Made by a program: the position numbers and the translations under genes
Source of the DNA: Symbiopectobacterium purcellii_A
GTDB lineage: Bacteria; Pseudomonadota; Gammaproteobacteria; Enterobacterales; Enterobacteriaceae
Assembly (NCBI RefSeq): GCF_052050035.1
Contig: NZ_CP189882.1
Location: 5,208,001-5,272,000, forward strand
Direction: 5' to 3'
DNA length: 64,000 nucleotides
Notes under the pieces: model-generated
Databases searched by the model: none
What the model saw: only the letters and a program-made list of their open reading frames with translations
What the model was told of the DNA's origin: nothing
Shown: positions 9,612 through 19,923 of the stretch, piece by piece
Layout: every line of letters starts with the position of its first letter
Numbering within the stretch: position 1 is the first letter of the stretch

Positions 9612-10714
9612 GCCCCATTCCCACTCGAAACGCAACAAAGTGACCCACTTGCCAGAGTCGGATAAAATCACCGTTCTGGCCATACTGGAGAGCCTGTTGC
9701 ATACAGGGAAAACATCTGACTCCGAAAGAACGGTTCTACATCGAAAAGCGGCGTGGTGAAGGTGTCAACCAAGCTACCATCGCCAGAGAGCTTGCTCTGC
9801 CTCGCTCGACCATCACCAGGGAACTCAGACGCAATACCGACCCTACTTTCAATGGTGTCTACTGCTGTAGAAGGGCGGACACTCTGGCCCGGGAACGCCG
9901 TCATAAGCCTCTGCCAAACAATGCTTTTTACCCGTTGGAGCCACACATTCAGAACTTCATCAGGCAGGCGCTTTCCACTCACTCTTCACCTGAAATTATC
10001 AGTGGCCGTTTGCACCTGGAATTCGGTATATCTGTCAGCAAGAATACGCTATATCGCTATATCCTGCAGGAGAGACAGGCTGGCGGGGAGCTATATCAGC
10101 AACTTCCTCATCGGGGAAAACGTTACAGGTACAATGCCGAAAACCTCAAATCAGGCCCTATTCCCAACCGTGTTGGTATTGAGTATCGCCCAGCTCAAGC
10201 CGAGCTTAAACAGGAGCCTGGCCACTTCGAAATTGACACTATTTTTGGCAAAGACCAGAAGTCATTCTTGTTAACCATCGTAGATAAAGCATTGAAAACC
10301 GTCATCATTCGCAAACTGCCTAATAAGCGTGCGGAGACTGTGGTTGCTGCTTTCAGGGACATTGAAGCTAATACCTTTTGCAAGTTTAAGACCCTAACAG
10401 CTGATAACAGCCCTGAATTCGCTCTGCACGAGCAAATTACTCAAATCACAGGGGCGCAGGTCTACTTTGCCCATCCTTATCATTCCTGGGAGAGGGGCTT
10501 GAATGAGCACACCAACGGGCTGATACGACGTTTTTACCCAAAGGGAACAGACTTCAGTCAGGTCAGGCATCGTAAGATTGCCGAACTCGAACACATACTC
10601 AATACAATGGGCAGAAAATCGCTGGGCTATCGTTCCCCCAATGAGGTATTTTTAACGCACTTACTGGTGGCATAAGCCTCTACCGTTTTGTTGCGTTTCG
10701 AATGGGAATGGGGC
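9612..10714 (+). mobile_element. IS30-family element, copy 1
   Basis: The terminal repeats are GCCCCATTCCCACTCGAAAC on the left and GTTTCGAATGGGAATGGGGC-type sequence on the right. A 3-bp duplication TAC flanks it (9609-9611 and 10715-10717), typical of IS30. It sits between manC and fcl inside the polysaccharide operon, in the opposite orientation, and could reduce downstream expression. Confidence 0.9.
9701..10675 (+). pseudogene. IS30-family transposase, start codon lost
   Basis: The frame is open over about 324 codons and matches the copies at 34051, 38592 and 56554. The position of the start codon reads ATA (9701-9703) where the 38.6-kb copy has ATG. The first usable start is a TTG at 9935, inside the HTH-containing N-terminal third. 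Coding changes relative to the 38.6-kb copy include Ser-to-Thr in the HTH (STITRELRRN) and Gly-to-Ser next to the second catalytic Asp (ADNSPEF). All three catalytic acids (EIDTI, ADN, NEHTNG) are still present. It is probably not translated efficiently. Confidence 0.75.
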
Positions 10715-11384
10715 TACGGCAATAACAGCCAAACATGTTGTCATCTACTTAAAGGCGGTTGATTTCTTAAAAAGGAGCATATCCCTCCAGAGAAATATGA
10801 GCAAGTATCTAAATAAAAGAAATACGATTAGATCGAACGTTGAACATATAAAAACCGGCTTCAATTCAGATATTTTTCTCACAGCAAATATGGAGGTCTA
10901 TTCATAAAACCCTAGTAAGATTAATTCCATCAATGTTGCTAAAATATACATATATCTTCTATTCGATCATTTTTATAGCAACACTCCACCATTAGTATAC
11001 TCGCAATAGCATGCAAAACATCTACAGTCTTAATAAAAACGCGTCAAACTATACAGATCTTTAGTAAAAATCTCTCATAACGTATCTGATATCAATATAC
11101 AAATTTTCCGCAGAGCAGTCCATAGATCTGTCGAAATAAAGCAATATTACTGTGCACATACTCCAGTACCCAGGCAGTTCTTCATCACTTCTAAAATTAA
11201 TACCGACAAAACCGCTAAGTGATTTTCTGAGAACATTAGCAGCGAGAGATAGAAATATCCATTCTACAAAAAAGTAATATAGAAATTTCCATTCTCAAAG
11301 CGCATGACTATTTTATAAAACTAAAAGACGTTAAATAAGAAGGAAATAGAAATATATTTCATCAAAACAAGTGCTCGAAAATAA
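10715..11384. other. Non-coding AT-rich stretch between IS30 and fcl
   Basis: About 670 bp with no convincing gene on either strand. In the colanic-acid type order gmd-fcl-gmm-wcaI-manC-manB this is where gmm and a glycosyltransferase would lie. The longest minus-strand open stretch (about 11061-11300, some 75 codons, no good start) shows no motif I recognise. It may be the worn remains of a lost gene, but the sequence alone does not prove that. Confidence 0.5.
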
Positions 11385-12350
11385 TTATTTCCTTGATGCT
11401 TCATAGTTTTTCAAAAACCATTCATATGTATTTTGTAAACCTTGCTGCAAGCTATAATTATGTTTCCAACCCAAGCTATGAATGCGATCAACATCCATTA
11501 ACTTTCTAGGCGTACCATCCGGTTTAGAACTATCAAAGAATATATCGCCTTTAAATTGAATAACTTGAGCAATCATTTCAGCAATTTCACGAATTGAACA
11601 ATCCTCACCAGTTCCGACGTTTATATGAGATAGCATTGGGGGGCATTTTTCAACGTAGAGTTTTTGGTCTAATGCCATAATATGGACTGCTGCAGAAGCC
11701 ATGTCATCAACATACAAAAACTCTCGCTTGGGATTGCCAGTTCCCCAAACCGTTACATTATCTAAATTTTTAATTTTAGCCTCATGAAAACGTCTTATTA
11801 AAGCAGGCACAACGTGTGAATTATCTAAATTAAAATTATCATTTATTCCATACAAATTCGTCGGCATTATGCATCGATAATCGCGATTGCATTGACGATT
11901 ATAAGATTCGCACATCTTAATCCCAGCGATTTTTGCAATTGCATATGGCTCATTTGTTGATTCTAAAACACCTGTTAATAACGTGTTTTCTTTCATTGGT
12001 TGTGGTGCAAATTTTGGATAGATACAGCTTGAACCTAAGAAAAGGAGTTTGTTCACACCAGCCTGATGTGCCGAATGTATTACATTAGCCTCTATTAGCA
12101 AGTTTTCATATATAAACTCGGCAGGATATGTATTATTTGCATAAATCCCCCCAACTTTAGCTGCAGATAGATAAACTTCATCAAGTTTATAATTCTCAAA
12201 AAAATCCTGTACTGCATTTTGGTTTGTAAGATCCAGTTCATTTTTGGTTTTAGTAATTATTTCAACCGAATCATCCATCTCTAATTTTCGACATATGGCA
12301 GAACCAACCATACCACGGTGTCCAGCTACAAATATTTTTTTTCTTATCAT
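11385..12350 (-). CDS. fcl: GDP-L-fucose synthase
   Basis: Epimerises and reduces GDP-4-keto-6-deoxymannose to GDP-L-fucose with NADPH, using the product of gmd. The 321-residue short-chain dehydrogenase fold has VAGHRGMVGSAI at the N-terminus (nucleotide-binding), the catalytic Ser region FLGSSCIYPKFAPQP and the YAIAK catalytic Tyr/Lys. The family motif MPTNLYGINDNF follows. It starts 5 bp after the gmd stop, so the two genes are translated from one message. Length and motifs are complete. Confidence 0.95.
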   Translation of the reverse strand: MIRKKIFVAGHRGMVGSAICRKLEMDDSVEIITKTKNELDLTNQNAVQDFFENYKLDEVYLSAAKVGGIYANNTYPAEFIYENLLIEANVIHSAHQAGVNKLLFLGSSCIYPKFAPQPMKENTLLTGVLESTNEPYAIAKIAGIKMCESYNRQCNRDYRCIMPTNLYGINDNFNLDNSHVVPALIRRFHEAKIKNLDNVTVWGTGNPKREFLYVDDMASAAVHIMALDQKLYVEKCPPMLSHINVGTGEDCSIREIAEMIAQVIQFKGDIFFDSSKPDGTPRKLMDVDRIHSLGWKHNYSLQQGLQNTYEWFLKNYEASRK

Positions 12351-12355
12351 AGGAA

Positions 12356-13471
12356 TTAATCCTCCATTGAAATAGCTACATCAAATCCATTATTTTTCAA
12401 TAAATTATGTTGCCGTGCATTTATCAGATCTTGTTGAACCATTTCAGCACACATTTGCTCAACAGTAATTTCCAGTACCCAACCTAACTGCTTTTGAGCT
12501 TTTGATGGATCACCTAAAAGTGTTTCTACTTCAGCAGGTCTGAAATAACGTGGATCAATACGGACAATAATATCACCGATATTTACTCCGATTGCTATAT
12601 CCGATTTTTTGATAACCTTGCCTATCTCATCTATACCGCTACCACTAAACTCAATTTCAATACCGATTTGCTTAGCCGCCATAAGCACAAAATCTCTTAC
12701 AGATATTTGCTTACCCGTAGCAATCACAAAATCCTCAGCCTTTTCTTGTTGCAGCATCATCCACTGCATTCTGACATAATCTTTTGCATGCCCCCAATCA
12801 CGTAAAGAGTCTATATTTCCTAGATATAAGCAATTCTCAATACCTTGAGAAATATTAGCAATAGCTCTGGTTATTTTTCTTGTTACAAAAGTTTCACCAC
12901 GACGAGAGGATTCATGGTTAAAGAGAATGCCATTGCATGCATACATACCATATGATTCTCGGTAATTAACAGTTATCCAGTATGCATAAAGCTTCGCTAC
13001 TGCATAAGGAGAGCGCGGATAAAATGGGGTAGTCTCACGTTGTGGAGTTTCTTGCACAAGTCCGTATAGTTCAGACGTTGAAGCTTGATAAAAACGAGTT
13101 TTTTTCTCAAACCCACAAATTCTTATAGCTTCGAGCAAGCGTAAAGTTCCAATGGCATCAATATCAGCAGTGTACTCTGGTGATTCAAATGAAACTGCAA
13201 CATGGGATTGCGCGCCAAGATTATACACTTCATCAGGCTCAACCTCTTTTATTATTCTAACCAAATTTGATGTATCCGATAAATCTCCATAATGCAATAT
13301 GAAATTTTTATTTCCCACATGTGGATCTTGATAAATATGATCTATACGTTTAGTGTTGAATAAAGATGCTCTTCTTTTTATCCCATGTACTTCATACCCT
13401 TTACCTAATAAAAACTCGGCCAAATAAGAGCCATCTTGACCAGTTACACCAGTAATAATTGCTTTCTTCAT
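12356..13471 (-). CDS. gmd: GDP-mannose 4,6-dehydratase
   Basis: Converts GDP-D-mannose to GDP-4-keto-6-deoxy-D-mannose, the first step to GDP-L-fucose. The 371-residue protein opens with the Rossmann motif ITGVTGQDGSYLAEFLL. It shows GIKRRASLFNTKRIDH and the catalytic Thr/Ser region ASTSELYG. It also has YAVAKLYAYW (catalytic Tyr and Lys) and the substrate-binding FNHESSRRGETFVTRKI. The GDP-mannose comes from manC-manB further down the same operon. It is complete. Confidence 0.96.
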   Translation of the reverse strand: MKKAIITGVTGQDGSYLAEFLLGKGYEVHGIKRRASLFNTKRIDHIYQDPHVGNKNFILHYGDLSDTSNLVRIIKEVEPDEVYNLGAQSHVAVSFESPEYTADIDAIGTLRLLEAIRICGFEKKTRFYQASTSELYGLVQETPQRETTPFYPRSPYAVAKLYAYWITVNYRESYGMYACNGILFNHESSRRGETFVTRKITRAIANISQGIENCLYLGNIDSLRDWGHAKDYVRMQWMMLQQEKAEDFVIATGKQISVRDFVLMAAKQIGIEIEFSGSGIDEIGKVIKKSDIAIGVNIGDIIVRIDPRYFRPAEVETLLGDPSKAQKQLGWVLEITVEQMCAEMVQQDLINARQHNLLKNNGFDVAISMED

Positions 13472-13563
13472 CTAATCCTCAACAAAAAAAATGAAATACG
13501 TTTACTATCACTTAAAATACATTATGCATCTAACAGTTAATCAGTTAATGAGCTGTTTTTAGG

Positions 13564-14652
13564 TTAAGTTTTTTTTAAAAATTCATCAAAACTTGCCCCC
13601 ACCTCTGAATAACTCTTCCGTATTTTACTCCAATTGTTTCCCCTAGAGAAATTCAAAGAATTTCGAGCCAGGTCACGATACTCAGAGCTCGATATACTAT
13701 TCACAAGGGGGACTAGCTGCTTCAAATTTGAAAAAATTTTCACAAACCCATATTTATCAGCAATTTCAATAAATAAGGGCAAATTACTTGCAAGAACAGG
13801 TTTACCATAAGCAGTGGCATCTTTCAATGGCCCAGCCCCTCCTTTATAATTTAATGAGTATGGTACCAATATATAATCAGAATCGGCTATTATACCATCT
13901 AACATTGATTGCTCTATGAAATTATCAATGATGAGAATATTTTCAGGAAGCTTACTTTTGATTGAATCAATTCGTTTATCGTATACTTTACCAGCAAAGG
14001 TAATCTTTATGTTTTCGATCTTTAAGGAGCATAATTCGGTAAGGAAATTGAATATTCCTTTATCAACACGCATAGCACCAAAAACGAGTAAGTCAATACG
14101 TTGTTTTTCCATAATTCTAACATCATCTAAATCTGCAACTTTTGGCAAAGGTGCTGGATACTCTATAACGTAAATCTTGAATATATTTTCTTTAATTATT
14201 TCGCCTAATTGCTTTTTATGTAAGTCAGAATGAACCACAAAGAAAGCATTTTTTCTTTTCGACATCATTCGTAAAAAAAAATTAAAAATCATCCGCTGTG
14301 TATTAGCTATTGCTTGCTTGATTCCCGAATCATAACAGCTTGTTTGTATTGCATGAATGGTAAATATTAGCTTTGTTTTATTAAAATGAAACATCGAAAG
14401 AAAAAACAATGAACTTACTGGATCTACATCTAAGAAAATTATTTCTTTTACTTTATTTTTAGGTACAAAAAAAATTAATTTAACAAAAAGCCCTGCACAA
14501 AGAAAAAAGCGTAGTAATATAAAATCAAAAAAAACAGATGGTTTATTTAACCTCGTTGGTTTTAAGATATTATCAGCATTATCTGATAAATAATCTGAAT
14601 ATTGTTTGAAATGCCCTAGCCAGTGATAGTAAGGCTGAAAAATTATATTCAT
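13564..14652 (-). CDS. Glycosyltransferase, GT-B fold (family 4-like)
   Basis: This 362-residue protein has an N-terminal half with basic and hydrophobic segments and a C-terminal nucleotide-sugar-binding half. The latter shows the family-4-like pattern VFGAMRVDKGIFNFL, ITFAGKV, ADSDYILVPYSLNYKGG and AYGKPVLAS. The usual E-x7-E motif is not clear, so the sub-family and sugar are uncertain. Its start overlaps the stop of the upstream DUF6492-type gene by 4 bp, indicating translational coupling. It lies 92 bp before gmd. The gene is AT-rich. Confidence 0.75.
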   Translation of the reverse strand: MNIIFQPYYHWLGHFKQYSDYLSDNADNILKPTRLNKPSVFFDFILLRFFLCAGLFVKLIFFVPKNKVKEIIFLDVDPVSSLFFLSMFHFNKTKLIFTIHAIQTSCYDSGIKQAIANTQRMIFNFFLRMMSKRKNAFFVVHSDLHKKQLGEIIKENIFKIYVIEYPAPLPKVADLDDVRIMEKQRIDLLVFGAMRVDKGIFNFLTELCSLKIENIKITFAGKVYDKRIDSIKSKLPENILIIDNFIEQSMLDGIIADSDYILVPYSLNYKGGAGPLKDATAYGKPVLASNLPLFIEIADKYGFVKIFSNLKQLVPLVNSISSSEYRDLARNSLNFSRGNNWSKIRKSYSEVGASFDEFLKKT

Positions 14653-15479
14653 AAAACCTTCTTGAACATGTTCTTTATATGAAGAAAATTGCTTCTTATT
14701 TTATTTTTCAATCCGATATCAAATTTTTCAAACGCAATATACTCATAATACTTTGACATTTTTGTCAACATAGTATCTTCGGGAGAAAAACCAATTAATG
14801 AACTTCCGAAACGAAACCAATTGCGTTTAATGATTTTTACTTTATTGTTTTTTAACAAATAATAATTAACGTATGTTTCATACTCACTAAATTGACTTGC
14901 CGTTTTTCCATCAAGGCTCTGTAATATTTGAGTGGAGAAAATCATTTTTCCTCCAATAGATTCAATTAATTCACGCATTACTAACGAGTCAACTAAAAGA
15001 TGTTGTGATATAAATGAGTTATTAGTTTCTATTTTAGCACTTAGTAACTTTTCAGCAGTTGCCACATATTCATGGTGTAGTTTTTCTGTACCTATAGTAA
15101 TTATGGGCGTTACTTTATCTTCACAAAAAAAATCCATTCTTTTTAATGGTATAGTATCTGCATCCCATATTAGATAATACTTGTTTTTACATGAATAGCA
15201 ATATGCCATCTTGAGGAATTGTTGATAATACCAGAAATATCGTTTAGGAAATCCTACAATAGAGTACTTAAGTATTTCCGTTTGTGATAAGGGCTCTAAA
15301 ATATTTTTTTCATCTTGAACACAAACGTTTTTTTCTGTTATTAGTTTTTTTGCTTTTTCTTTCTCATTAGTAATTACAACAATTTCATTTGGTTTAATAT
15401 TCTTATTAATATAAAAACAAACTTTATTAAGTTTATCTAAATCATCACCTGAAACAACAAGAATCACGTCAAATATCAT
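14649..15479 (-). CDS. DUF6492-type putative glycosyltransferase
   Basis: This 276-residue protein has a DXD-like motif in YLIWDADTIPLKRMDF (about residues 103-118), preceded by RYFWYYQQFLKM, and followed by FISQHLLVD. This pattern matches the DUF6492 family, found in capsule and O-antigen clusters and presumed to be GT-A transferases, though I know of no established reaction. It overlaps both neighbours (11 bp upstream, 4 bp downstream), so it belongs to the same translationally coupled block. Very AT-rich. The function is inferred from context. Confidence 0.65.
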   Translation of the reverse strand: MIFDVILVVSGDDLDKLNKVCFYINKNIKPNEIVVITNEKEKAKKLITEKNVCVQDEKNILEPLSQTEILKYSIVGFPKRYFWYYQQFLKMAYCYSCKNKYYLIWDADTIPLKRMDFFCEDKVTPIITIGTEKLHHEYVATAEKLLSAKIETNNSFISQHLLVDSLVMRELIESIGGKMIFSTQILQSLDGKTASQFSEYETYVNYYLLKNNKVKIIKRNWFRFGSSLIGFSPEDTMLTKMSKYYEYIAFEKFDIGLKNKIRSNFLHIKNMFKKVL

Positions 15480-16209
15480 TGTTACCTCTGGTTTTCATAT
15501 TACTAAGATAAAATACAATTGCTTTTAAAAAATTTTTAAAAAAAGTTATATTTTTATCTCTTAAATCTACACATGCGGCTTCCCAATAAAATAAATAGCG
15601 ATTCTTCATTTGCATAGATGCACCGCCAATCTCATAAATAGCAACATTAAAGTTATATATTTTTATTGTATAGTTTTTCTTGCTTTTTATCACTTTTGAA
15701 AAAAAATCATAATCCATACGAATTTTAAACCCCAACGAATATAAGATCTCCTTATATATCTTTCTATTAACAAAAGCACCTTGATGTGGAATTGTGTCTG
15801 GATAAATTAGCCCTTTTTTATTAACGCCTATCTTTTTATGTGAATTTTCAATAAACACACTTCCCACAATAATATCTGAGTCAAATATATTCCCAACCAC
15901 GGCTTGTATAAAACGCTCAACGACATATGAATCAAAAAAAACATCACCTGAGTTTAACATTAATATATAATCACCAAAAGCACTGTTAATTCCTTTATTA
16001 AAAGCATCACTTATGCCCTCATCTCTTTCAGAGATAATTTTTGCTGGTAAATCTAAAAAAAGATCATGACCCCCATCTGAAGAGCCACCGTCGACAATTA
16101 TATATTCATAATCGACATTTATTCTTGCAGATTGGCTTAAAACACTATTAATTGTCTTCCTTAACCCATCTTTATTATTATAATTTATTGAAATGATTGA
16201 TAGTTTCAT
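15469..16209 (-). CDS. Glycosyltransferase family 2 (WcaE-like)
   Basis: This 246-residue GT-A transferase has LSIISINYNNKDGLRKTI at the N-terminus, IIVDGGSSDGG and the SERDEGISDAFNKGI segment. The metal-binding position is in LMLNSGDVFF (about residues 91-100), and it has the HQGAFVNRKIY acceptor-side motif typical of WcaE/WbbD-like enzymes. The sugar is unknown. It overlaps the next gene by 11 bp. The 246 bp upstream of it (16210-16455) are AT-rich and hold no gene I can recognise. Confidence 0.85.
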   Translation of the reverse strand: MKLSIISINYNNKDGLRKTINSVLSQSARINVDYEYIIVDGGSSDGGHDLFLDLPAKIISERDEGISDAFNKGINSAFGDYILMLNSGDVFFDSYVVERFIQAVVGNIFDSDIIVGSVFIENSHKKIGVNKKGLIYPDTIPHQGAFVNRKIYKEILYSLGFKIRMDYDFFSKVIKSKKNYTIKIYNFNVAIYEIGGASMQMKNRYLFYWEAACVDLRDKNITFFKNFLKAIVFYLSNMKTRGNNDI

Positions 16210-16455
16210 AATTACATCTTAACTTAAAATTATAAAAAAACACAAATAGGAATAAAAGTTACGCTAATATTCTACTTGCATGAAATGCAGAAACTTAAAA
16301 AATATAGTTTACTCTGATGTTAGTATTCTTGCGGTTATCATTATGCCCATGAACATTCACTACAATTAACACATAATAGCTTGAACTACTGCCTCTATGC
16401 ACAAAAAACTAACACTGATAGATATATAAATCACCATGTAAATAAAATTAATAAT

Positions 16456-17670
16456 CTAATTATTATTTATAATCTTTGTGTAAAGGTTATTATATTTCCT
16501 TGCTATAACTTCATAAGACCAATTATTAACAGCTTTTAAGTGCAATTGACTACTATCAAAATTATTACCTAAACAAAAATCAACTCCAGCAGCTAAGTCA
16601 TCAGAATTTTCCAATTCTGCTCTATAACCATTAACATGGTGGTCTACAATATCTTTTAAGCCAGATGTATCGAATGAAACTACTGGAATTCCACAGGCAA
16701 TTGCCTCACTAGCTGTTTGACCAAATGCTTCTAATCTTGAAGGAACAATCATGACGTCTAGACAGTTATAAAGAGCAGCCAGACTATAATCATCACTAAT
16801 ATGCCCCACACTGATAAATTTACATTTAATATCTATATTTATTTCTTTAGATTGGCCAAAAACAATACATTCTACATTCGGATTCGTTTTTTTTAAAGCA
16901 GCTATCAATAGATCAAACCCTTTTCGTTCGTCTCTTGCACCTCCAATAGCACCAAAACCAATCATTTTCACATTGTGATTAAGGTTAAATAAGCTTCTGC
17001 AATAATTTTTTTCCAGTGGTTTAAATATTCCGGTATTTATTGCATTTGGGATTGTAGCGATATTGAAATCATTAAAAAGATAGCTATTCCTAGCACATTC
17101 ACTTAACCAGCGACTTGGAGTAACAATTTGAAAATCTTTCCAATATTTTAACTTTTTCTTCCATACAAAAGAATTTATATTGATACCGGTTTCGTGAAAG
17201 CGATTAAAGTACCCATTTATATAACGTTTATCTTCAGGGTTTATATAATGTTCTGCGCCGCAAAATGCCCACATATCATGTAGTGTCATAACCATAGGTG
17301 ATTGAATTTTTGATATCTGCTTAATAGATATAAATTCCCTATTGATCCAATGAAGATTCACAATGTCTGGGCTTAAATTATGTATTCTATTAAAAGTATT
17401 TGATGGTAACACATTTAAAGAGTGCAATACTGTATTAGGTGTTTTCTGTAGTCTTAGCAATGACTCTGAAATCTTAATACGAAACAAATTTAGTAATTTC
17501 GTATAGTTATTAGTTTCGCCATATACAAATGCTTCATCTCCCGAAAACTCATTTGTCATTAAATGAATATTATTAGTCGCGCATTGGCTATGCAACGCAG
17601 ATGCTAATCTAAAGCTTGCTTTAGCTGCTCCTCCTGAACGATCTGAATATGAGGCTATTACTATATCCAT
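16456..17670 (-). CDS. Glycosyltransferase family 4 (WcaC-like)
   Basis: This 404-residue GT-B transferase begins with SDRSGGAAKASFRLASAL, a pattern typical of WcaC-like colanic-acid enzymes. It has MTLHDMWAFCGAEHY in the N-terminal domain. The C-terminal donor domain contains GGARDERKGFDLL and the E-x7-E catalytic pattern in RLEAFGQTASEAIACG (about residues 327-342). Its start overlaps the end of the upstream transferase gene by 10 bp. The acceptor and donor cannot be deduced from sequence. AT-rich like its neighbours. Confidence 0.85.
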   Translation of the reverse strand: MDIVIASYSDRSGGAAKASFRLASALHSQCATNNIHLMTNEFSGDEAFVYGETNNYTKLLNLFRIKISESLLRLQKTPNTVLHSLNVLPSNTFNRIHNLSPDIVNLHWINREFISIKQISKIQSPMVMTLHDMWAFCGAEHYINPEDKRYINGYFNRFHETGININSFVWKKKLKYWKDFQIVTPSRWLSECARNSYLFNDFNIATIPNAINTGIFKPLEKNYCRSLFNLNHNVKMIGFGAIGGARDERKGFDLLIAALKKTNPNVECIVFGQSKEINIDIKCKFISVGHISDDYSLAALYNCLDVMIVPSRLEAFGQTASEAIACGIPVVSFDTSGLKDIVDHHVNGYRAELENSDDLAAGVDFCLGNNFDSSQLHLKAVNNWSYEVIARKYNNLYTKIINNN

Positions 17671-18581
17671 TTCATTAAATATCTTTTAATTTTAGACATG
17701 AATAACAACACCTTATTTGCTTTATTTTTTTTATAAAAAATAATTATTTCTTCAAGCCATATTGAGTTTTCTTTAATGTTATCGGGCAAGGAAAACGCCT
17801 CTATTGGTGAAAAATCTCCATTATATTTTGAATCTCGCCCACAATTTTCACCACTCCCATCGTTTCCAATGTTTCTTACTAGCGTTTGTTTAGGGTTTAA
17901 GCAAAGACCGTTATTTTGAGCTATAGTGCAGTACCAAAAAACAGCCCACGTATTTAAAGAACCACTCTGATTTCTTTTAACCTGTTCCCAAAAATCGTAT
18001 GAACCATTGAGGTTGAACTCATAAATCTGTTTTTTATCCCATGAATTAATCAACTGAGGAGGATTTTTCTCAAAGTGTTTCCATCGATCCTTCCACGTTG
18101 CCCACCCCCAACAATTCATTGTTCTCCATAAAAATGCATCATGCATATCATCACCAATAAGTGGACCTATCGGATAGTTCCAACCAGTTATATGCCAAAC
18201 ATTTTTATTATCTTTATACTTATTCAACGCGTCATTCATAAATTTTAGAAAGAATATTGATGTCACTATGTCATCTTCGATAATAATTGCTTTTTCATAC
18301 TTATTGATTACAAAGCTAACACCATCAATTATATTTTCTGCTAAACCGATGTTTTTTTCTCTTTCAACGATATGAACAGATTTGAAAAATTTATTATACT
18401 CTCTTATAAGACATCTTATAGTTACTATCTCAGCTTTATCACTTTCATTCTTACTGCCGTCAGAAAAAATGAATAACTCCGTCTCCGATGCACCTACATT
18501 CATTTTAAGACTATCTAAAGTGTTTTTTGTATGTTCCACTCGCCTATACACAAATAATACAACTGGTGACTTAATGTTCAC
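17661..18581 (-). CDS. GT-A-type glycosyltransferase (GWATW family)
   Basis: The protein begins IKSPVVLFVYRRVEHTKNT and has an FSDGSKNE nucleotide-binding segment. It has the metal-binding acidic cluster IIIEDDIVTS and the WRTMNCWGWATWKDRW motif shared by capsule-cluster transferases sometimes annotated HlpA-like. I prefer the GTG at 18579-18581, which overlaps the wzx stop by 11 bp. The longer frame to 18653 would overlap wzx by 83 bp and begins with residues unlike the family. The C-terminus is basic and overlaps the next gene by 10 bp. The reaction is unknown. Confidence 0.75.
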   Translation of the reverse strand: MNIKSPVVLFVYRRVEHTKNTLDSLKMNVGASETELFIFSDGSKNESDKAEIVTIRCLIREYNKFFKSVHIVEREKNIGLAENIIDGVSFVINKYEKAIIIEDDIVTSIFFLKFMNDALNKYKDNKNVWHITGWNYPIGPLIGDDMHDAFLWRTMNCWGWATWKDRWKHFEKNPPQLINSWDKKQIYEFNLNGSYDFWEQVKRNQSGSLNTWAVFWYCTIAQNNGLCLNPKQTLVRNIGNDGSGENCGRDSKYNGDFSPIEAFSLPDNIKENSIWLEEIIIFYKKNKANKVLLFMSKIKRYLMKWI

Positions 18582-19869
18582 ATTTATATCCCAATAATAA
18601 TAGTGCTCTGACTTGCATTTTAAATATTTTAGGAGCAAAAAAAATGTTCGCAAAAAATGCCGAAACAGCTTGTGATAACACGGCAGTAATAGCTGCCCAT
18701 TGAATGCCTAGCATCGGTAATAATAATAGGTTGCTACCAATACAAAAAAGAGCTCCAGATATTGTCTTTACCAATGCCAGCTTGCTGAGTCTTTCATTAA
18801 CTATCCAAATAGATTGTGCAACACCAACACATATAAATAAATTTGTGAAGCCATGTATTTTCAATATCCAAATAGATTCATCATAACGCTCTCCATAAAG
18901 TATATGAATAATCCAATCTGAAAAAACTAGCGTTCCAAATGAAATAAGTAGGCCTAAAAAAACAAAACCTCTAAATATATTATATATCAATTTATTATAT
19001 TCCAGCTCTGACTCCTTCTTAATCTTCGCAACTAAGGGAGCCAAGCTAATAGATATTATTACAGGTACAAAATTCCACGCACTAGATAGCGGAATAGCGG
19101 CAGCATAGATCCCCAGTTCCTTCGCACCAAAGAAGTGTTTTATGAATATCTGATCTAATCTTACGTATAATATTATAGATAAACCACTAATAATAAAGGG
19201 CCAGGATTCTGTTAATAAATATTTTGCTATATTTTTATCGTATGACCATCTAATCGCGTTCGAATTATTAGTTTTATACACATAAAAAAGTAATAAAAAT
19301 GAAATCATGCCTTCAAGAAGCACTAATATCGAAAAATATATTATAGATTTATCGATTATAATAAAATATATTTTAAGCATGTTAGAAATCAAACACGATA
19401 CAAATTTCACTCGAACAACTATTTTACTTAAACTTAAACTTTGGTACCATAAGTCTATCGTATCTGCTGACTGAGTTACCAGTAAAAAGCCCAGTATAAT
19501 CAGCATAAACCCTATATCGGATTCAGTATTTGAGTATAGTATTAAAATACCGTAAACTGCTATAATCACTGAACAAAAAAAACCACAACAGATTCTCAAT
19601 CTAAAAGTCGTGCCTAATATTGCAGCTGCTTTATCTTTATTCTTTACTAATTCTCTAACAACAATCGCATCCAATCCTAGCAGGCATAATGTTTGAAAAA
19701 ATGCGATAAATGCGATGCAATAAGATAATTCACCATATTTTTCCGGGCCAAAACTCCTTGCGAGCCAAGCACCAACTAACAAACCAAAAAATAAACGACT
19801 AGCTTTGTCTAATAATAACCAACCACTATTTCTTATAACTTTCAACAAACGATCTTCAATGGCCATCAT
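18571..19869 (-). CDS. wzx: Polysaccharide repeat-unit flippase
   Basis: This 432-residue integral membrane protein of the polysaccharide transporter family flips undecaprenyl-linked repeat units across the inner membrane. About twelve hydrophobic segments are visible. The N-terminus NSGWLLLDKASRLFFGLLVGAWLARSFGPEKYG (landmark near residues 14-46) is typical of Wzx/RfbX proteins. It lies 54 bp after wzc and overlaps the following glycosyltransferase start. No second multi-spanning gene that could be the Wzy polymerase is present in the cluster. The start could be the first or second Met. Confidence 0.88.
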   Translation of the reverse strand: MMAIEDRLLKVIRNSGWLLLDKASRLFFGLLVGAWLARSFGPEKYGELSYCIAFIAFFQTLCLLGLDAIVVRELVKNKDKAAAILGTTFRLRICCGFFCSVIIAVYGILILYSNTESDIGFMLIILGFLLVTQSADTIDLWYQSLSLSKIVVRVKFVSCLISNMLKIYFIIIDKSIIYFSILVLLEGMISFLLLFYVYKTNNSNAIRWSYDKNIAKYLLTESWPFIISGLSIILYVRLDQIFIKHFFGAKELGIYAAAIPLSSAWNFVPVIISISLAPLVAKIKKESELEYNKLIYNIFRGFVFLGLLISFGTLVFSDWIIHILYGERYDESIWILKIHGFTNLFICVGVAQSIWIVNERLSKLALVKTISGALFCIGSNLLLLPMLGIQWAAITAVLSQAVSAFFANIFFAPKIFKMQVRALLLLGYKCEH

Positions 19870-19923
19870 GTTTCTCTATACGAGTGATATATATTAGAAA
19901 ATATTTATCACTCGTATCTATAA

